Below, piece after piece: positions 7,815 to 15,010 of a stretch of DNA of 36,534 bases (within the stretch, counting starts at the first letter, position 1; every line of letters begins with the position of its first letter). The notes beneath the pieces are model-generated. The model was not told the DNA's origin. It did no database searches and saw only the letters and a program-made list of their open reading frames with translations. Source of the stretch: Haemophilus paracuniculus (GTDB lineage: Bacteria > Pseudomonadota > Gammaproteobacteria > Enterobacterales > Pasteurellaceae); contig NZ_MUYA01000002.1 in the NCBI RefSeq assembly GCF_002015115.1, positions 30,071 through 66,604 of the forward strand. Direction: 5' to 3'. Both the position numbers and the translations under genes were made by a program.

Positions 7815-9347
7815 TTAGGCTTTATTGAGGGCAAGTCGATGAACTTCAAGGGCTTGCAAAATATCAAAAATCACGTTGTCCCATTCGGGGAGTAGGGTCA
7901 GGCTGCGGAAAGATTGCATATTAGGATACCAAACATTGTCTGTTCCGTGATATTTCCAACGCCAATCCACGATAAACGGCAACATCAGCAAGGTTTTCAC
8001 CCCCAATGCCCCCGCAAGGTGTGCCACCGAAGTGTCCACCGTTACCAAACAATCCATATTTTTCAAATAGGCAGCGGTTTCCAACATTGTTTGGCAATTT
8101 TCTGCCACATTTGGGATTTGATATTTTTCGAGTAAGGCTGTTTCTTCCTCGTTGCAAATTTTTTGCACGCAATACCAATCAAATTGCGAATTTTTTAATA
8201 ATTGCTCAATATAAGTTAAATTATGGATTGAACGAGCGTGATCGTTTTCGTGGTTGGAATCCCCACGCCACACAATCGCCACCTTTAATTTATTATTTGG
8301 CTTAATTTTATCCGCAACGGATTGATGATCTGCAAATAAATAAGGATGGCGTTTTGGAATTTCCTCAAAAGGACGATCAGCAAATGCCATAATATCGTGC
8401 GGAAATACCCAATAATCAAAATCGCCTAATTCTTCCTTAATATTTTTGCGATCAATTACCTGATCAATATCAGGGTGCGTTTTTAATAGCGAAACAATCG
8501 GGGTTTGAGTAATAACAATTAACTTTTTAACTTTTAATGTCTGCTTGAAATAATGTGCAAGCTGAATAAACATTATTTCATCGCCTAGCCCAAATTCCGT
8601 CCAAATAACGAATGTTTTACCCGCTAAATTTTCCCCTTGCCAACGCTTTTTCTCTAGTTCTTCATTAGGGAAATAATCAGTTCTTCGCTTCAGCGATAAA
8701 AGAGGCATTCTTAATTTAAAGCCTCGTTGATAGTCACCTTGTGCTACAATATCTAGTGATTTTAAATAGGCTATATTAGGATTGTGTTGGCGATAAATAA
8801 GAGAATCCCATTCTTGTTCAGATACATTATACAATTTTAATATATGATAAATTTTAGTCTTTATCAAAATTGGTGTAATACCAAAAGGATCAATAATTTC
8901 TAATAAGTTAGTATGCTCTAAGGCTTTTCTATAATCTCTTTGGTGTATGGAGTTTTTTAGATTATTGCGAAAGTTATCATAATCTAGATTATATGCTTTT
9001 TTTCTAAATAGCCAAACATTAGAATTAGGATTTTCAATATATTCTACATAACCAGAAAGAATATTTATAATGTCTTGAGGAGCTATTCTAGTGTTAGATT
9101 CTACTGCTAGCATCCCTCCGTTCATTAAACGATATAACCAACAAATAAAATGATTTCGGTTATATTCTAGCGAGTTATCAATAAAAATAATTGAGAAAGG
9201 TTGATCTTCTGCAATATTTTCTAGGCATTCTTTTTTGCCAAAACCTTTCTGCCACGGAATTAAATAAAATTGCTCTAACCACGATGGATTAAAATAGTGC
9301 AAGAAGCGATCTTCTGCTAAAACCAAAGTGCGTGTTTTTTCTGTCAT
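7815..9347 (-). CDS. Glycosyltransferase, GT9/heptosyltransferase-like C-terminal domain
   Basis: The 510-residue protein appears to have three parts. The N-terminal 130 residues (FSIIFIDNSLEYNRN, then NGGMLAVES) look like a reduced methyltransferase-type Rossmann fold. A middle helical region (about 135-220) is TPR-like. The C-terminal part (about 240-500) resembles the TPR-linked glycosyltransferases related to the ADP-heptose transferase family, with GKTFVIWTEFGLGDEIMF, KVAIVWRGD and the sugar-nucleotide site VTVDTSVAHLAGALGVKTL. It probably glycosylates a surface protein or glycan; substrate and linkage are unknown. The 5' half is clearly more AT-rich than the 3' half and than the neighbours, suggesting a mosaic origin. 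It lies 44 bases after tmcA on the same strand. Confidence 0.75.
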   Translation of the reverse strand: MTEKTRTLVLAEDRFLHYFNPSWLEQFYLIPWQKGFGKKECLENIAEDQPFSIIFIDNSLEYNRNHFICWLYRLMNGGMLAVESNTRIAPQDIINILSGYVEYIENPNSNVWLFRKKAYNLDYDNFRNNLKNSIHQRDYRKALEHTNLLEIIDPFGITPILIKTKIYHILKLYNVSEQEWDSLIYRQHNPNIAYLKSLDIVAQGDYQRGFKLRMPLLSLKRRTDYFPNEELEKKRWQGENLAGKTFVIWTEFGLGDEIMFIQLAHYFKQTLKVKKLIVITQTPIVSLLKTHPDIDQVIDRKNIKEELGDFDYWVFPHDIMAFADRPFEEIPKRHPYLFADHQSVADKIKPNNKLKVAIVWRGDSNHENDHARSIHNLTYIEQLLKNSQFDWYCVQKICNEEETALLEKYQIPNVAENCQTMLETAAYLKNMDCLVTVDTSVAHLAGALGVKTLLMLPFIVDWRWKYHGTDNVWYPNMQSFRSLTLLPEWDNVIFDILQALEVHRLALNKA

Positions 9348-9391
9348 TGCTATTTTTTACCTAAAAAATTAAGGCGATTATTCTACTCAAT

Positions 9392-11218
9392 CTACGCCGA
9401 TTTTGCCATACGTTCCGCAAGGATTTCCGCCACCTGACCCCGCATTTGTTGGGTCAATGCTTTTTGTGAAATGGTAGGCGAGGGCTGGCGAAAAGTTTCC
9501 AACCTTGGCAATAGGCGAGGGTGAAATTTGGCAAGCCGTTGCAAACTGGCATAACAGCTCAAAATCGTACGTTGAGCCGTAGCGAAGCCGTGTAGATTTT
9601 GCCAATCTTGTTCGTTCAAGTGAAGCTCTGCAAGGGGTGAGATTTTCACGATTTTTTGTAAATCCACCGCAAAAGGCAGTAGCGGAAAATCTCGCTCAAA
9701 CTGTTGCACCGCTTGCTCAGCAAAGGTTTTGCCCTGTGTCGAGAGCGGGAAAATCATCATCGCACTATGGTAACCGCTGCTCGCCTCAACGGTGGGGCTG
9801 ATTTGCACCAGCCGAAAACCACAAGCCAACCAAAAACGGTAAAGTTCCGCACTCAACCCAAAACTGACCGAAACAAAATCCAGCCCTTGCTGTTCCCCTT
9901 GCAAAATAATTTGCGAAACCAACCGCTTGCCGTACCCTTTTTGCTGAAATTCAGGGCGAACCGCAAGGCGTGAAATACGTAGGGAACGCAAACGGCAGGC
10001 TTGGGGCAAATTACCTTGAAAACAGAGATATTGAACGACCAAATTGCCCTGCGGTCGCCGTTCCCCTCGCCAAATCGCTTGGGTTAAATCTTCGCTTAAT
10101 CCACCCTCAAACATCGCCCAACCGCCAGCGATAAGTTGTTGATTTTCAATGATTTTCGTGAGTTGCTGATCGGGGGCGTCAAACAAACGGCGAAGATCGG
10201 TCGGGGTGGTTTTGTAATGGGCGGTGGCGAGCAGTTGATAAAAATTCGCCAAACTCTCGGCAGGATAGGTTTGATTTTCATCAAGCAACAAAAGCTGATC
10301 GATAAAGGCTTCAAGGGGATCATTTTCCGCCCAACGCAGGGGCTGGCTCAACGTCCAATGGCGATAAGCGTTCGACAGTTGAGCCAAAAATTTCAGGGAA
10401 AATCCTCGCCCCGTTCCCTCGTAATGGTGGGTGGTGGTGGTCAGCACCGTTTTGGCAAAATAGCCACAAAGCTGGTGCAAGATCGGCAACGGCAGGCTTG
10501 CTGCCTCGTCAATAAACAGCCATTGATTTGGTGCGATCTTGCCTTGATTGAGTAGCGAAATGAGCCGATCTGGGGCAAAAAAAGGGATTTTTTCGGCATT
10601 TTGTCGCCAAAATGAGGGCAGAGCCGCTGGCGAGCGAGCCGTTACGATCACAGGCTGATGTTGGGCGATTTTTTCCGCTAATTTGCCTGCGAGGGTCGAT
10701 TTCCCTCGTCCACGCGGGGCGGTAATTAAATGGGTGCGAGCAGGATCAAGCGGTAGTTTTTCCAGAATTTTTTGCTGATCGGCGGTTAAGTGAAAAGGCT
10801 GAATTGGCGAGGGATTTGCGTTCGCTAATTCGGGCAGTTGATCGCTGACGGTAAAACTGAATTTGTCGATAAGTTGTTGGAAATGAGCAAAAAAATGCGG
10901 CGATCTGACCGCTTGTTTCCCATTCCAACGTTCGGCATCAAGGTCGGCAATTTGGCAAAGATTATGCCATTCGGGGCAGATTAAAATCAGCTTGCCCCCT
11001 CGTTGAATCGTGCCTGCCACAATCGCCAAGGCTTCCAAATGCAAACAAACGCCCGTTTCCGCTCGCATATCATAAATCCCATAGGGAAACTCTCGCCCGA
11101 GCAGACTTTTCGCATTGTGAAAGGCGAGCTGATGAGGGCGGGGACTGTGGCAAAGGTAGGGAATGTTAGTGGGGGTAATAATCTCACTTTTCCCTGTAAA
11201 AACAACGAGTTGTCGCAT
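9392..11218 (-). CDS. tmcA: tRNA(Met) cytidine acetyltransferase TmcA
   Basis: TmcA makes N4-acetylcytidine at the wobble base of elongator tRNA-Met from acetyl-CoA, using ATP or GTP. The 608-residue product shows the expected order: an N-terminal domain, an RNA helicase-like ATPase core with Walker A APRGRGKSTLAGK and Walker B WLFIDEAASLP, a GNAT acetyltransferase part (RISRLAVRPEFQQKGYGKRL), and a C-terminal tRNA-binding tail. I chose the ATG opening MRQLVVFTGKSE. A GTG at 11242, only two bases after the ybeY stop, would add eight residues; neither start has a strong ribosome binding site. It probably shares a transcript with ybeY. Confidence 0.93.
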   Translation of the reverse strand: MRQLVVFTGKSEIITPTNIPYLCHSPRPHQLAFHNAKSLLGREFPYGIYDMRAETGVCLHLEALAIVAGTIQRGGKLILICPEWHNLCQIADLDAERWNGKQAVRSPHFFAHFQQLIDKFSFTVSDQLPELANANPSPIQPFHLTADQQKILEKLPLDPARTHLITAPRGRGKSTLAGKLAEKIAQHQPVIVTARSPAALPSFWRQNAEKIPFFAPDRLISLLNQGKIAPNQWLFIDEAASLPLPILHQLCGYFAKTVLTTTTHHYEGTGRGFSLKFLAQLSNAYRHWTLSQPLRWAENDPLEAFIDQLLLLDENQTYPAESLANFYQLLATAHYKTTPTDLRRLFDAPDQQLTKIIENQQLIAGGWAMFEGGLSEDLTQAIWRGERRPQGNLVVQYLCFQGNLPQACRLRSLRISRLAVRPEFQQKGYGKRLVSQIILQGEQQGLDFVSVSFGLSAELYRFWLACGFRLVQISPTVEASSGYHSAMMIFPLSTQGKTFAEQAVQQFERDFPLLPFAVDLQKIVKISPLAELHLNEQDWQNLHGFATAQRTILSCYASLQRLAKFHPRLLPRLETFRQPSPTISQKALTQQMRGQVAEILAERMAKSA

Positions 11219-11244
11219 TGCAAAATTTCGGGCAGAACCCACCG

Positions 11245-11733
11245 CTAGTCGGGCAATTTTTCGGCTAAATAGGGATCATCAAAGCCCAATTTTTGCATAA
11301 TCGCCGTTTCAAGGCTTTCCATTTCTTCCGCTTCCTCATCGGTCAAATGATCGTAGCCGAGCAGGTGCAAGGTGCCGTGAACGCTCAAATGGGCGTAGTG
11401 AGCCGTAAGCGTTTTTTGCTGTTCGTCCGCCTCTTTTTCCACCACTTGACGGCAGATCACCAAATCGCCCAACAACGGCAACTCAATCCCCTCAGGCACT
11501 TCAAACGGGAACGAAAGCACGTTGGTCGGCTTATCTTTGCCCCGATAAGTGAGGTTCAGCTCGTGGCTTTCCGCCTCATCAACAAGGCGAATCGTGATTT
11601 CTGTTTCAGGAAAATCGTCCGTCTCGGCTTCCATTGCCAACGCCGTCTGCACCCAAAGGGTAAATTGTTTTAGGCTCGGCAAATTATCCGCTTGCTCGCA
11701 AGCGATTTGTAAATCAATGGTTGGGGTGGTCAT
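11245..11733 (-). CDS. ybeY: Endoribonuclease / rRNA maturation factor YbeY
   Basis: YbeY is a metal-dependent endoribonuclease used in 16S rRNA 3'-end maturation and ribosome quality control. The 162-residue protein carries the zinc-binding signature [11 protein letters not shown] and the [16 protein letters not shown] motif. The ATG at 11733 was chosen because it gives the family-like start MTTPTIDLQ and has AAGAG upstream. An ATG eight codons earlier overlaps moaE. The first 12 bases before the start lie inside the end of moaE, so translation may be coupled. Confidence 0.95.
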   Translation of the reverse strand: MTTPTIDLQIACEQADNLPSLKQFTLWVQTALAMEAETDDFPETEITIRLVDEAESHELNLTYRGKDKPTNVLSFPFEVPEGIELPLLGDLVICRQVVEKEADEQQKTLTAHYAHLSVHGTLHLLGYDHLTDEEAEEMESLETAIMQKLGFDDPYLAEKLPD

Positions 11734-11744
11734 TTTGTTTTCTC

Positions 11745-12203
11745 TTAGATGTGCCATTTTTCAGTAGCTTGTTGATCGCTCTCTCGCCCCTCAATCCAGC
11801 GTTCGCCTGTGGCGGTGCGTTCGCGTTTCCAGAAGGGGGCTTGGGTTTTGAGATAGTCCATTATAAATTCGTTGGCGTGGTAGGCATCGCCGCGGTGGGC
11901 GGAACTTACGCCGACTAGCACGATTTCATCGCCCGTATCAAGCTGCCCGACACGGTGGACGACCGCCACGCGTTGCAAATCCCACCGCTGGCGGGCTTGT
12001 TCAACAATGGCGTTGAGGGATTTTTTGGTCATCGCAGGGTAGTGTTCGAGAAACAGCCCCGAAACGCTGTCGCCCAAATTCATTTCTCGCACTTTGCCGA
12101 CAAAAATCGTAGTCGCCCCCACGCTATTTTTTTCGCTTAGCCATTGATAAATGGCGTTTTGATCGAAATTTTCCGTTTGGACTTTAATCAGCGTTTGTTG
12201 CAT
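11745..12203 (-). CDS. moaE: Molybdopterin synthase catalytic subunit MoaE
   Basis: MoaE transfers sulfur from MoaD thiocarboxylate to precursor Z (cPMP), giving molybdopterin. The 152-residue product has [48 protein letters not shown] and the catalytic-lysine motif PFWKRE, followed by GERWIEG. The start directly abuts the moaD stop with no gap, implying translational coupling and matched amounts of the two subunits. Length is normal for the family (about 150). Confidence 0.97.
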   Translation of the reverse strand: MQQTLIKVQTENFDQNAIYQWLSEKNSVGATTIFVGKVREMNLGDSVSGLFLEHYPAMTKKSLNAIVEQARQRWDLQRVAVVHRVGQLDTGDEIVLVGVSSAHRGDAYHANEFIMDYLKTQAPFWKRERTATGERWIEGRESDQQATEKWHI

Positions 12204-12449
12204 TTAGCCCCCCGTAACAGGCGGAAAAAACGCCACTTCATCGCCGTCTTTGATTGGGCTGTCTAACGGCATCAGGGTTTGGTTAATCGCCACCAGCAAT
12301 TTGCCCGCTTCCAACGCCAATGCCCATTTTGAGCCTTTTTCGGCAAGGTGCTGACGAAGTTGCTCGGCGGTGTTGAAATTTGCCTCAACACCAAGGCGAT
12401 CCACGCCCACAAGCTCACGGACTTGGGCGAAGAAAAGGACTGTAATCAT
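12204..12449 (-). CDS. moaD: Molybdopterin synthase sulfur carrier subunit MoaD
   Basis: MoaD is the small ubiquitin-like sulfur carrier of molybdopterin synthase. The 81-residue protein ends FFPPVTGG; the final Gly-Gly is adenylated and thiocarboxylated. It opens MITVLFFAQVRELVG, typical of the family. It lies directly before moaE. The gap to moaC upstream is filled by about 300 bases of palindromic repeats, so moaDE may be transcribed less efficiently than moaAC or use another promoter. Confidence 0.96.
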   Translation of the reverse strand: MITVLFFAQVRELVGVDRLGVEANFNTAEQLRQHLAEKGSKWALALEAGKLLVAINQTLMPLDSPIKDGDEVAFFPPVTGG

Positions 12450-12517
12450 TTGAGTTCCTTTTGGTTTTTTTATTGTTTTTGGGAAAATTTAAAAAATCTT
12501 ACCGCTTGTTTTAGATT

Positions 12518-12549
12518 GTTACTTTCTTTGCTCGTGCAAAGAAAGTAAC
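12518..12549. repeat. Inverted repeat, copy 2 of a dispersed hairpin
   Basis: GTTACTTTCTTTG (12518-12530) pairs with CAAAGAAAGTAAC (12537-12549) around the loop CTCGTG. It is the better preserved relative of the repeat at 1-40 and stands next to a much longer palindrome in the moaC-moaD gap. Confidence 0.8.
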
Positions 12550-12568
12550 CAAAGAAACACGCCCCGAG

Positions 12569-12687
12569 CATTTTGCTGATGTTTCGCTTGTTTCTAATTT
12601 CTGCGGTCAATTTGTAAACTCGCCAGCAAGCTGGCTCAAACAGTACAAATTGACCTTGAAATTGACGAAACCGCTCAACGCAAAATG
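12569..12687. repeat. Long interrupted palindrome (119 bases) between moaC and moaD
   Basis: Five nested complementary segments occur in order: CATTTTGC (12569) with GCAAAATG (12680), TTTCG with CGAAA, AATTTC with GAAATT, GGTCAATTTGTA (12605) with TACAAATTGACC (12644), and GCCAGC with GCTGGC at the tip around a two-base loop. The transcript would fold into one long rod. No reading frame of interest lies inside it. It may be a miniature mobile element or a dispersed palindrome. Confidence 0.8.
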
Positions 12688-12697
12688 ACGGGGGATT

Positions 12698-12820
12698 AGC
12701 CCCCTTCGGCACTTTGTGCCACTTCCCCCGCAAGCGGGGGAAGATCTCGTTCTTTCGTTAGTTTTAAGATCTTCCCCCGCTTGCGGGGGAAGTACCCTGC
12801 GTAGCAGGGGGTAGGGGGCT
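12698..12820. repeat. Multi-hairpin GC-rich repeat, copy A
   Basis: Outer arms AGCCCCC (12698) and GGGGGCT (12814) enclose four features: a small variable hairpin (GGCAC-ttt-GTGCC), a CCCCCGC/GCGGGGG hairpin, two AGATCT words that can pair, and a second CCCCCG/CGGGGG hairpin. A further variable hairpin (CCCTGC-gta-GCAGGG) precedes the right arm. Copies B (22431) and C (35847) share the plan. Confidence 0.85.
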
Positions 12821-12827
12821 GCTTCTG

Positions 12828-13304
12828 TTACTTCGCCACAAAATCCCCCGACTTCCCACCATTTTTACTCAGCAATCGGATTTGTTCGATTACGATGTCT
12901 TTTTGTACTGCTTTGCACATATCGTAAATCGTGAGGGCGGCGACGCTGGCGGCGGTGAGGGCTTCCATTTCTACCCCTGTTTTGCCCGATAATTTGCACA
13001 GGGATTCAATCCGCACTTGGTTGGTGGCAGGCAGGGCTTCGAGCTGAATTTCCACTTTGGATAGCAGTAACGGGTGGCAGAGGGGGATTAAATCCCACGT
13101 CTTTTTTGCCGCTTGAATGCCCGCAATGCGAGCGGTGGCGAACACATCGCCTTTGTGGTGGTTGCCGTCCATAATCATTTTCAGCGTTTCCGCCGACATC
13201 GACACCAACGCCTCGGCTCGAGCTTCCCGAACGCTATCTTGCTTGGCGGATACGTCCACCATATTGGCTTCGCCGTTTTGGTTTATGTGGGTGAATGTAG
13301 TCAT
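12828..13304 (-). CDS. moaC: Cyclic pyranopterin monophosphate synthase MoaC
   Basis: MoaC converts the MoaA product 3',8-cyclo-GTP to cyclic pyranopterin monophosphate, the second step of molybdenum cofactor synthesis. The 158-residue protein opens [19 protein letters not shown] and contains [43 protein letters not shown] and the closing KSGDF motif. Length is normal. It lies downstream of moaA on the same strand, but 265 bases of nested palindromes separate them. Confidence 0.97.
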   Translation of the reverse strand: MTTFTHINQNGEANMVDVSAKQDSVREARAEALVSMSAETLKMIMDGNHHKGDVFATARIAGIQAAKKTWDLIPLCHPLLLSKVEIQLEALPATNQVRIESLCKLSGKTGVEMEALTAASVAALTIYDMCKAVQKDIVIEQIRLLSKNGGKSGDFVAK

Positions 13305-13384
13305 TTTTGTTGTATCGTTAATTACCTAAATTGTGTGAAAAAGCGTAAAAGTTATTAAAAATCTAACCGCTTGCTCGATCAGTT

Positions 13385-13480
13385 CCCCTCTTTTTCAAAG
13401 GGGAGTTTTCCCTCTCTCTGATTGAAATGCTGAACGCATTTCAATCTGTCTCTCTTCCACAAGTGGGAGAGAGTTTTTTA
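13385..13480. repeat. Cluster of palindromes between moaA and moaC
   Basis: Three hairpins follow one another: TCCCCT/AGGGGA at the left; ATTGAAATGC/GCATTTCAAT, a perfect 10-bp stem around 13420-13444; and CTCTCTTCCAC/GTGGGAGAGAG followed by a T run near 13474. The last looks like a plus-strand terminator, although no plus-strand gene is present. There is no sign of coding sequence. Confidence 0.65.
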
Positions 13481-13494
13481 TTCTCGCACTGAAA

Positions 13495-13571
13495 TTTTAC
13501 CCTCGCCCGTTTACGGGATAGGGACAGCTCCAAATGCGTTTAGCATTTGGGGCAGGGAGAGGGTAAAATTT
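13495..13571. repeat. Nested two-hairpin palindrome at the moaA 3' end
   Basis: Outer arms ATTTTACCCTC and GAGGGTAAAAT enclose two inner hairpins, CCCGTTTACGGG and CCAAATGC/GCATTTGG. The architecture (outer stem, several inner stems) and the word CGTTTACGG recall the GC-rich repeats at 22431 and 35847. The right arm reaches the moaA stop codon, so the element may also act as its terminator or mRNA 3' protector. Confidence 0.7.
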
Positions 13572-14589
13572 ACCCCCCAATCGAGGCAAGGTTATTCCTC
13601 ACGCCACTATCTCCAATATGCAGGTAATGATGTTCCCGTTTGCCGAGTAGGGCGGATTGCAGGCGTTGAGCGAGTTGGGGGCGGTCGTGATCTTGTTGTA
13701 ATAAATCGCGTAGCTCGATCCCCTCTTCGCCGAACAAGCAGAGGTGCAATTTACCTTTGGCGGACACTCGCAAGCGGTTGCAACTGGCACAAAAATGCTT
13801 TTCGTAGGGCATAATCAGCCCGATTTCGCCTTGATAATCGGGGTGGGCAAGCACTTTTGCAGGGCCGTCTGAAATGGCTCTTGGCTGTAATTGCCAGCCC
13901 TCGTTGAGTAGACGATCCAAAATCTGTTGCCCCGAAAGGTGTTGCTGGTGGAAAAAACTGTCCATTTCGCCCGTTTGCATTAGCTCGATAAATCGCATTT
14001 GAATCGGGCGATCTTTAATCCAACGCAAAAAATCGTCCAGCCCTTTGGCGGTGTAGGTTTTCATCAGCACCGCATTGACTTTCACTTTCTGGTAGCCCTC
14101 TTCAAAAGCTCGGTCAATCCCTGCCAAAATCTCGTGTAGCTTATTTTCGCCGGTAATTTGATGAAATTGACGGGGATCGAGGCTATCCACACTCACATTT
14201 AAATGGGAAATCCCCGCTTCACGCCAAAGTGCCACGTCTTTTTGCAGGCGATAGCCGTTGGTGGTCAGTGCCACTTGGCGAATACCAGCGGTTTGTGAAA
14301 TGGCGTGAGCAATTTGTAGGAAATCTTTGCGTAAGGTTGGCTCGCCGCCCGTGATTCGCACTTTTTCGGTGCCGAGATCAGCAAAGGTGCGAACCAGCCG
14401 CTCAATTTCCGCCAGCGTTAAAAACGTGTTGGGCGGATCGGTGCGTTGGTAGCCATTCGGTAGGCAATAATTGCAACGAAAGTTGCACACATCGGTAATC
14501 GAAAGCCGTAGATAGACATATTGCCGCATAAAGCGATCCACCAGCCCCACGGGATTTTCGCCGACATTTCGGATCGGGATTGTTTGCAT
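13570..14589 (-). CDS. moaA: GTP 3',8-cyclase MoaA (radical SAM)
   Basis: MoaA rearranges GTP to 3',8-cyclo-GTP, the first step of molybdenum cofactor synthesis. The 339-residue protein has the N-terminal radical SAM cluster motif CNFRCNYC, the GGEPTLRKD motif, and a C-terminal second cluster built from [18 protein letters not shown]. It ends in Gly-Gly, as active MoaA does. I chose the ATG at 14589 ([13 protein letters not shown]) because the upstream sequence in the same frame forms the probable riboswitch and encodes nothing family-like. AAAGGTG upstream is the ribosome binding site. Confidence 0.96.
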   Translation of the reverse strand: MQTIPIRNVGENPVGLVDRFMRQYVYLRLSITDVCNFRCNYCLPNGYQRTDPPNTFLTLAEIERLVRTFADLGTEKVRITGGEPTLRKDFLQIAHAISQTAGIRQVALTTNGYRLQKDVALWREAGISHLNVSVDSLDPRQFHQITGENKLHEILAGIDRAFEEGYQKVKVNAVLMKTYTAKGLDDFLRWIKDRPIQMRFIELMQTGEMDSFFHQQHLSGQQILDRLLNEGWQLQPRAISDGPAKVLAHPDYQGEIGLIMPYEKHFCASCNRLRVSAKGKLHLCLFGEEGIELRDLLQQDHDRPQLAQRLQSALLGKREHHYLHIGDSGVRNNLASIGG

Positions 14590-14590
14590 T

Positions 14591-14708
14591 TGACACCTTT
14601 CTAAACACGAGTGGACGGCTGATTTCTCAACAATCCATTGAACCTTTTGCAAGGTTACAGGCTCTGCGTCCATATCATTTTGACTTAGGCGAAGCAGGCT
14701 CGGTGATC
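14591..14708 (-). promoter_or_regulatory. Probable molybdenum cofactor (Moco) riboswitch before moaA
   Basis: The minus-strand leader contains CACCGAGCCTGC, GGACGCAGAGCC, a small hairpin AACC-ttgcaaaa-GGTT, and CAGCCGTCC, whose GTCC can pair back to GGAC. A 5' segment TGATCACC (near 14708-14701) can pair with the moaA Shine-Dalgarno region AGGTGTCA (near 14599-14592), which would hide the ribosome binding site when the fold forms. Moco-responsive leaders are known upstream of moaA in gamma-proteobacteria. I recall the consensus only in outline, so the identification rests on position, conserved-looking words and the pairing. Confidence 0.55.
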
Positions 14709-14795
14709 ACAAAAAGAATAAAAAGGTGGTTATTGTAGGCGAGCGGGGCGTTTTCTGCAAGCGGGTAGATTTTGACAAATTTTTACAAAAAAAGA

Positions 14796-14824
14796 TTGAC
14801 AAACCGCCAACTTTGGCACATATT
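14796..14824 (+). promoter_or_regulatory. Promoter of the thr operon
   Basis: A perfect -35 TTGACA (14796-14801) is followed after 17 bases by CATATT (14819-14824), a four-of-six match to the -10 box. Transcription would start near 14831, about 30 bases before the leader peptide. Confidence 0.7.
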
Positions 14825-14859
14825 CACACCCGTTTTTCACGCTCAAATTGAGAGATCGA

Positions 14860-14913
14860 ATGAACCGTTTTGTAATTATTACCACCACCATTATTACCAT
14901 TACCTTTGTGTAG
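14860..14913 (+). CDS. thrL: thr operon leader peptide
   Basis: This 17-residue peptide reads MNRFVIITTTIITITFV. It holds five Thr and five Ile codons, the classic composition of a leader whose translation senses charged tRNA-Thr and tRNA-Ile. GAGAG lies 8 bases upstream. It is followed by the attenuator at 14950 and then thrA. When threonine or isoleucine is short, ribosome stalling here should favour an antiterminator and let transcription enter thrA. It is too short for routine gene calling. Confidence 0.93.
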   Translation: MNRFVIITTTIITITFV

Positions 14914-14949
14914 TGCGGGTGTGCGTGGCTGAAACGGACAGAATTAACC

Positions 14950-14977
14950 AAACCCGCTAAAATTAGCGGGTTTTTTT
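14950..14977 (+). terminator. Attenuator terminator of the thr operon
   Basis: The CCCGCT/AGCGGG stem, extended by AA and TT pairs, is followed by T7 at 14971-14977. It lies 36 bases after the leader peptide stop and 33 bases before thrA. The sequence between leader and terminator (GCGGGTG at 14915) can compete for pairing, as expected for an antiterminator. Confidence 0.9.
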
Positions 14978-15010
14978 ATATCAAATTTTGCAAACATTAC
15001 AGGAGAAACT

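Noticed and set aside
12470..12733. 87-residue minus-strand protein in the moaC-moaD gap
   Set aside because: It consists of palindromic repeats and has no coding character.
12698..12820. CRISPR array
   Set aside because: The repeats are palindromic units in single dispersed copies, without regular spacers or cas genes.
14590..14673. 28-residue extension of MoaA
   Set aside because: It lies in the probable riboswitch and does not resemble MoaA; the ATG at 14589 has the ribosome binding site.
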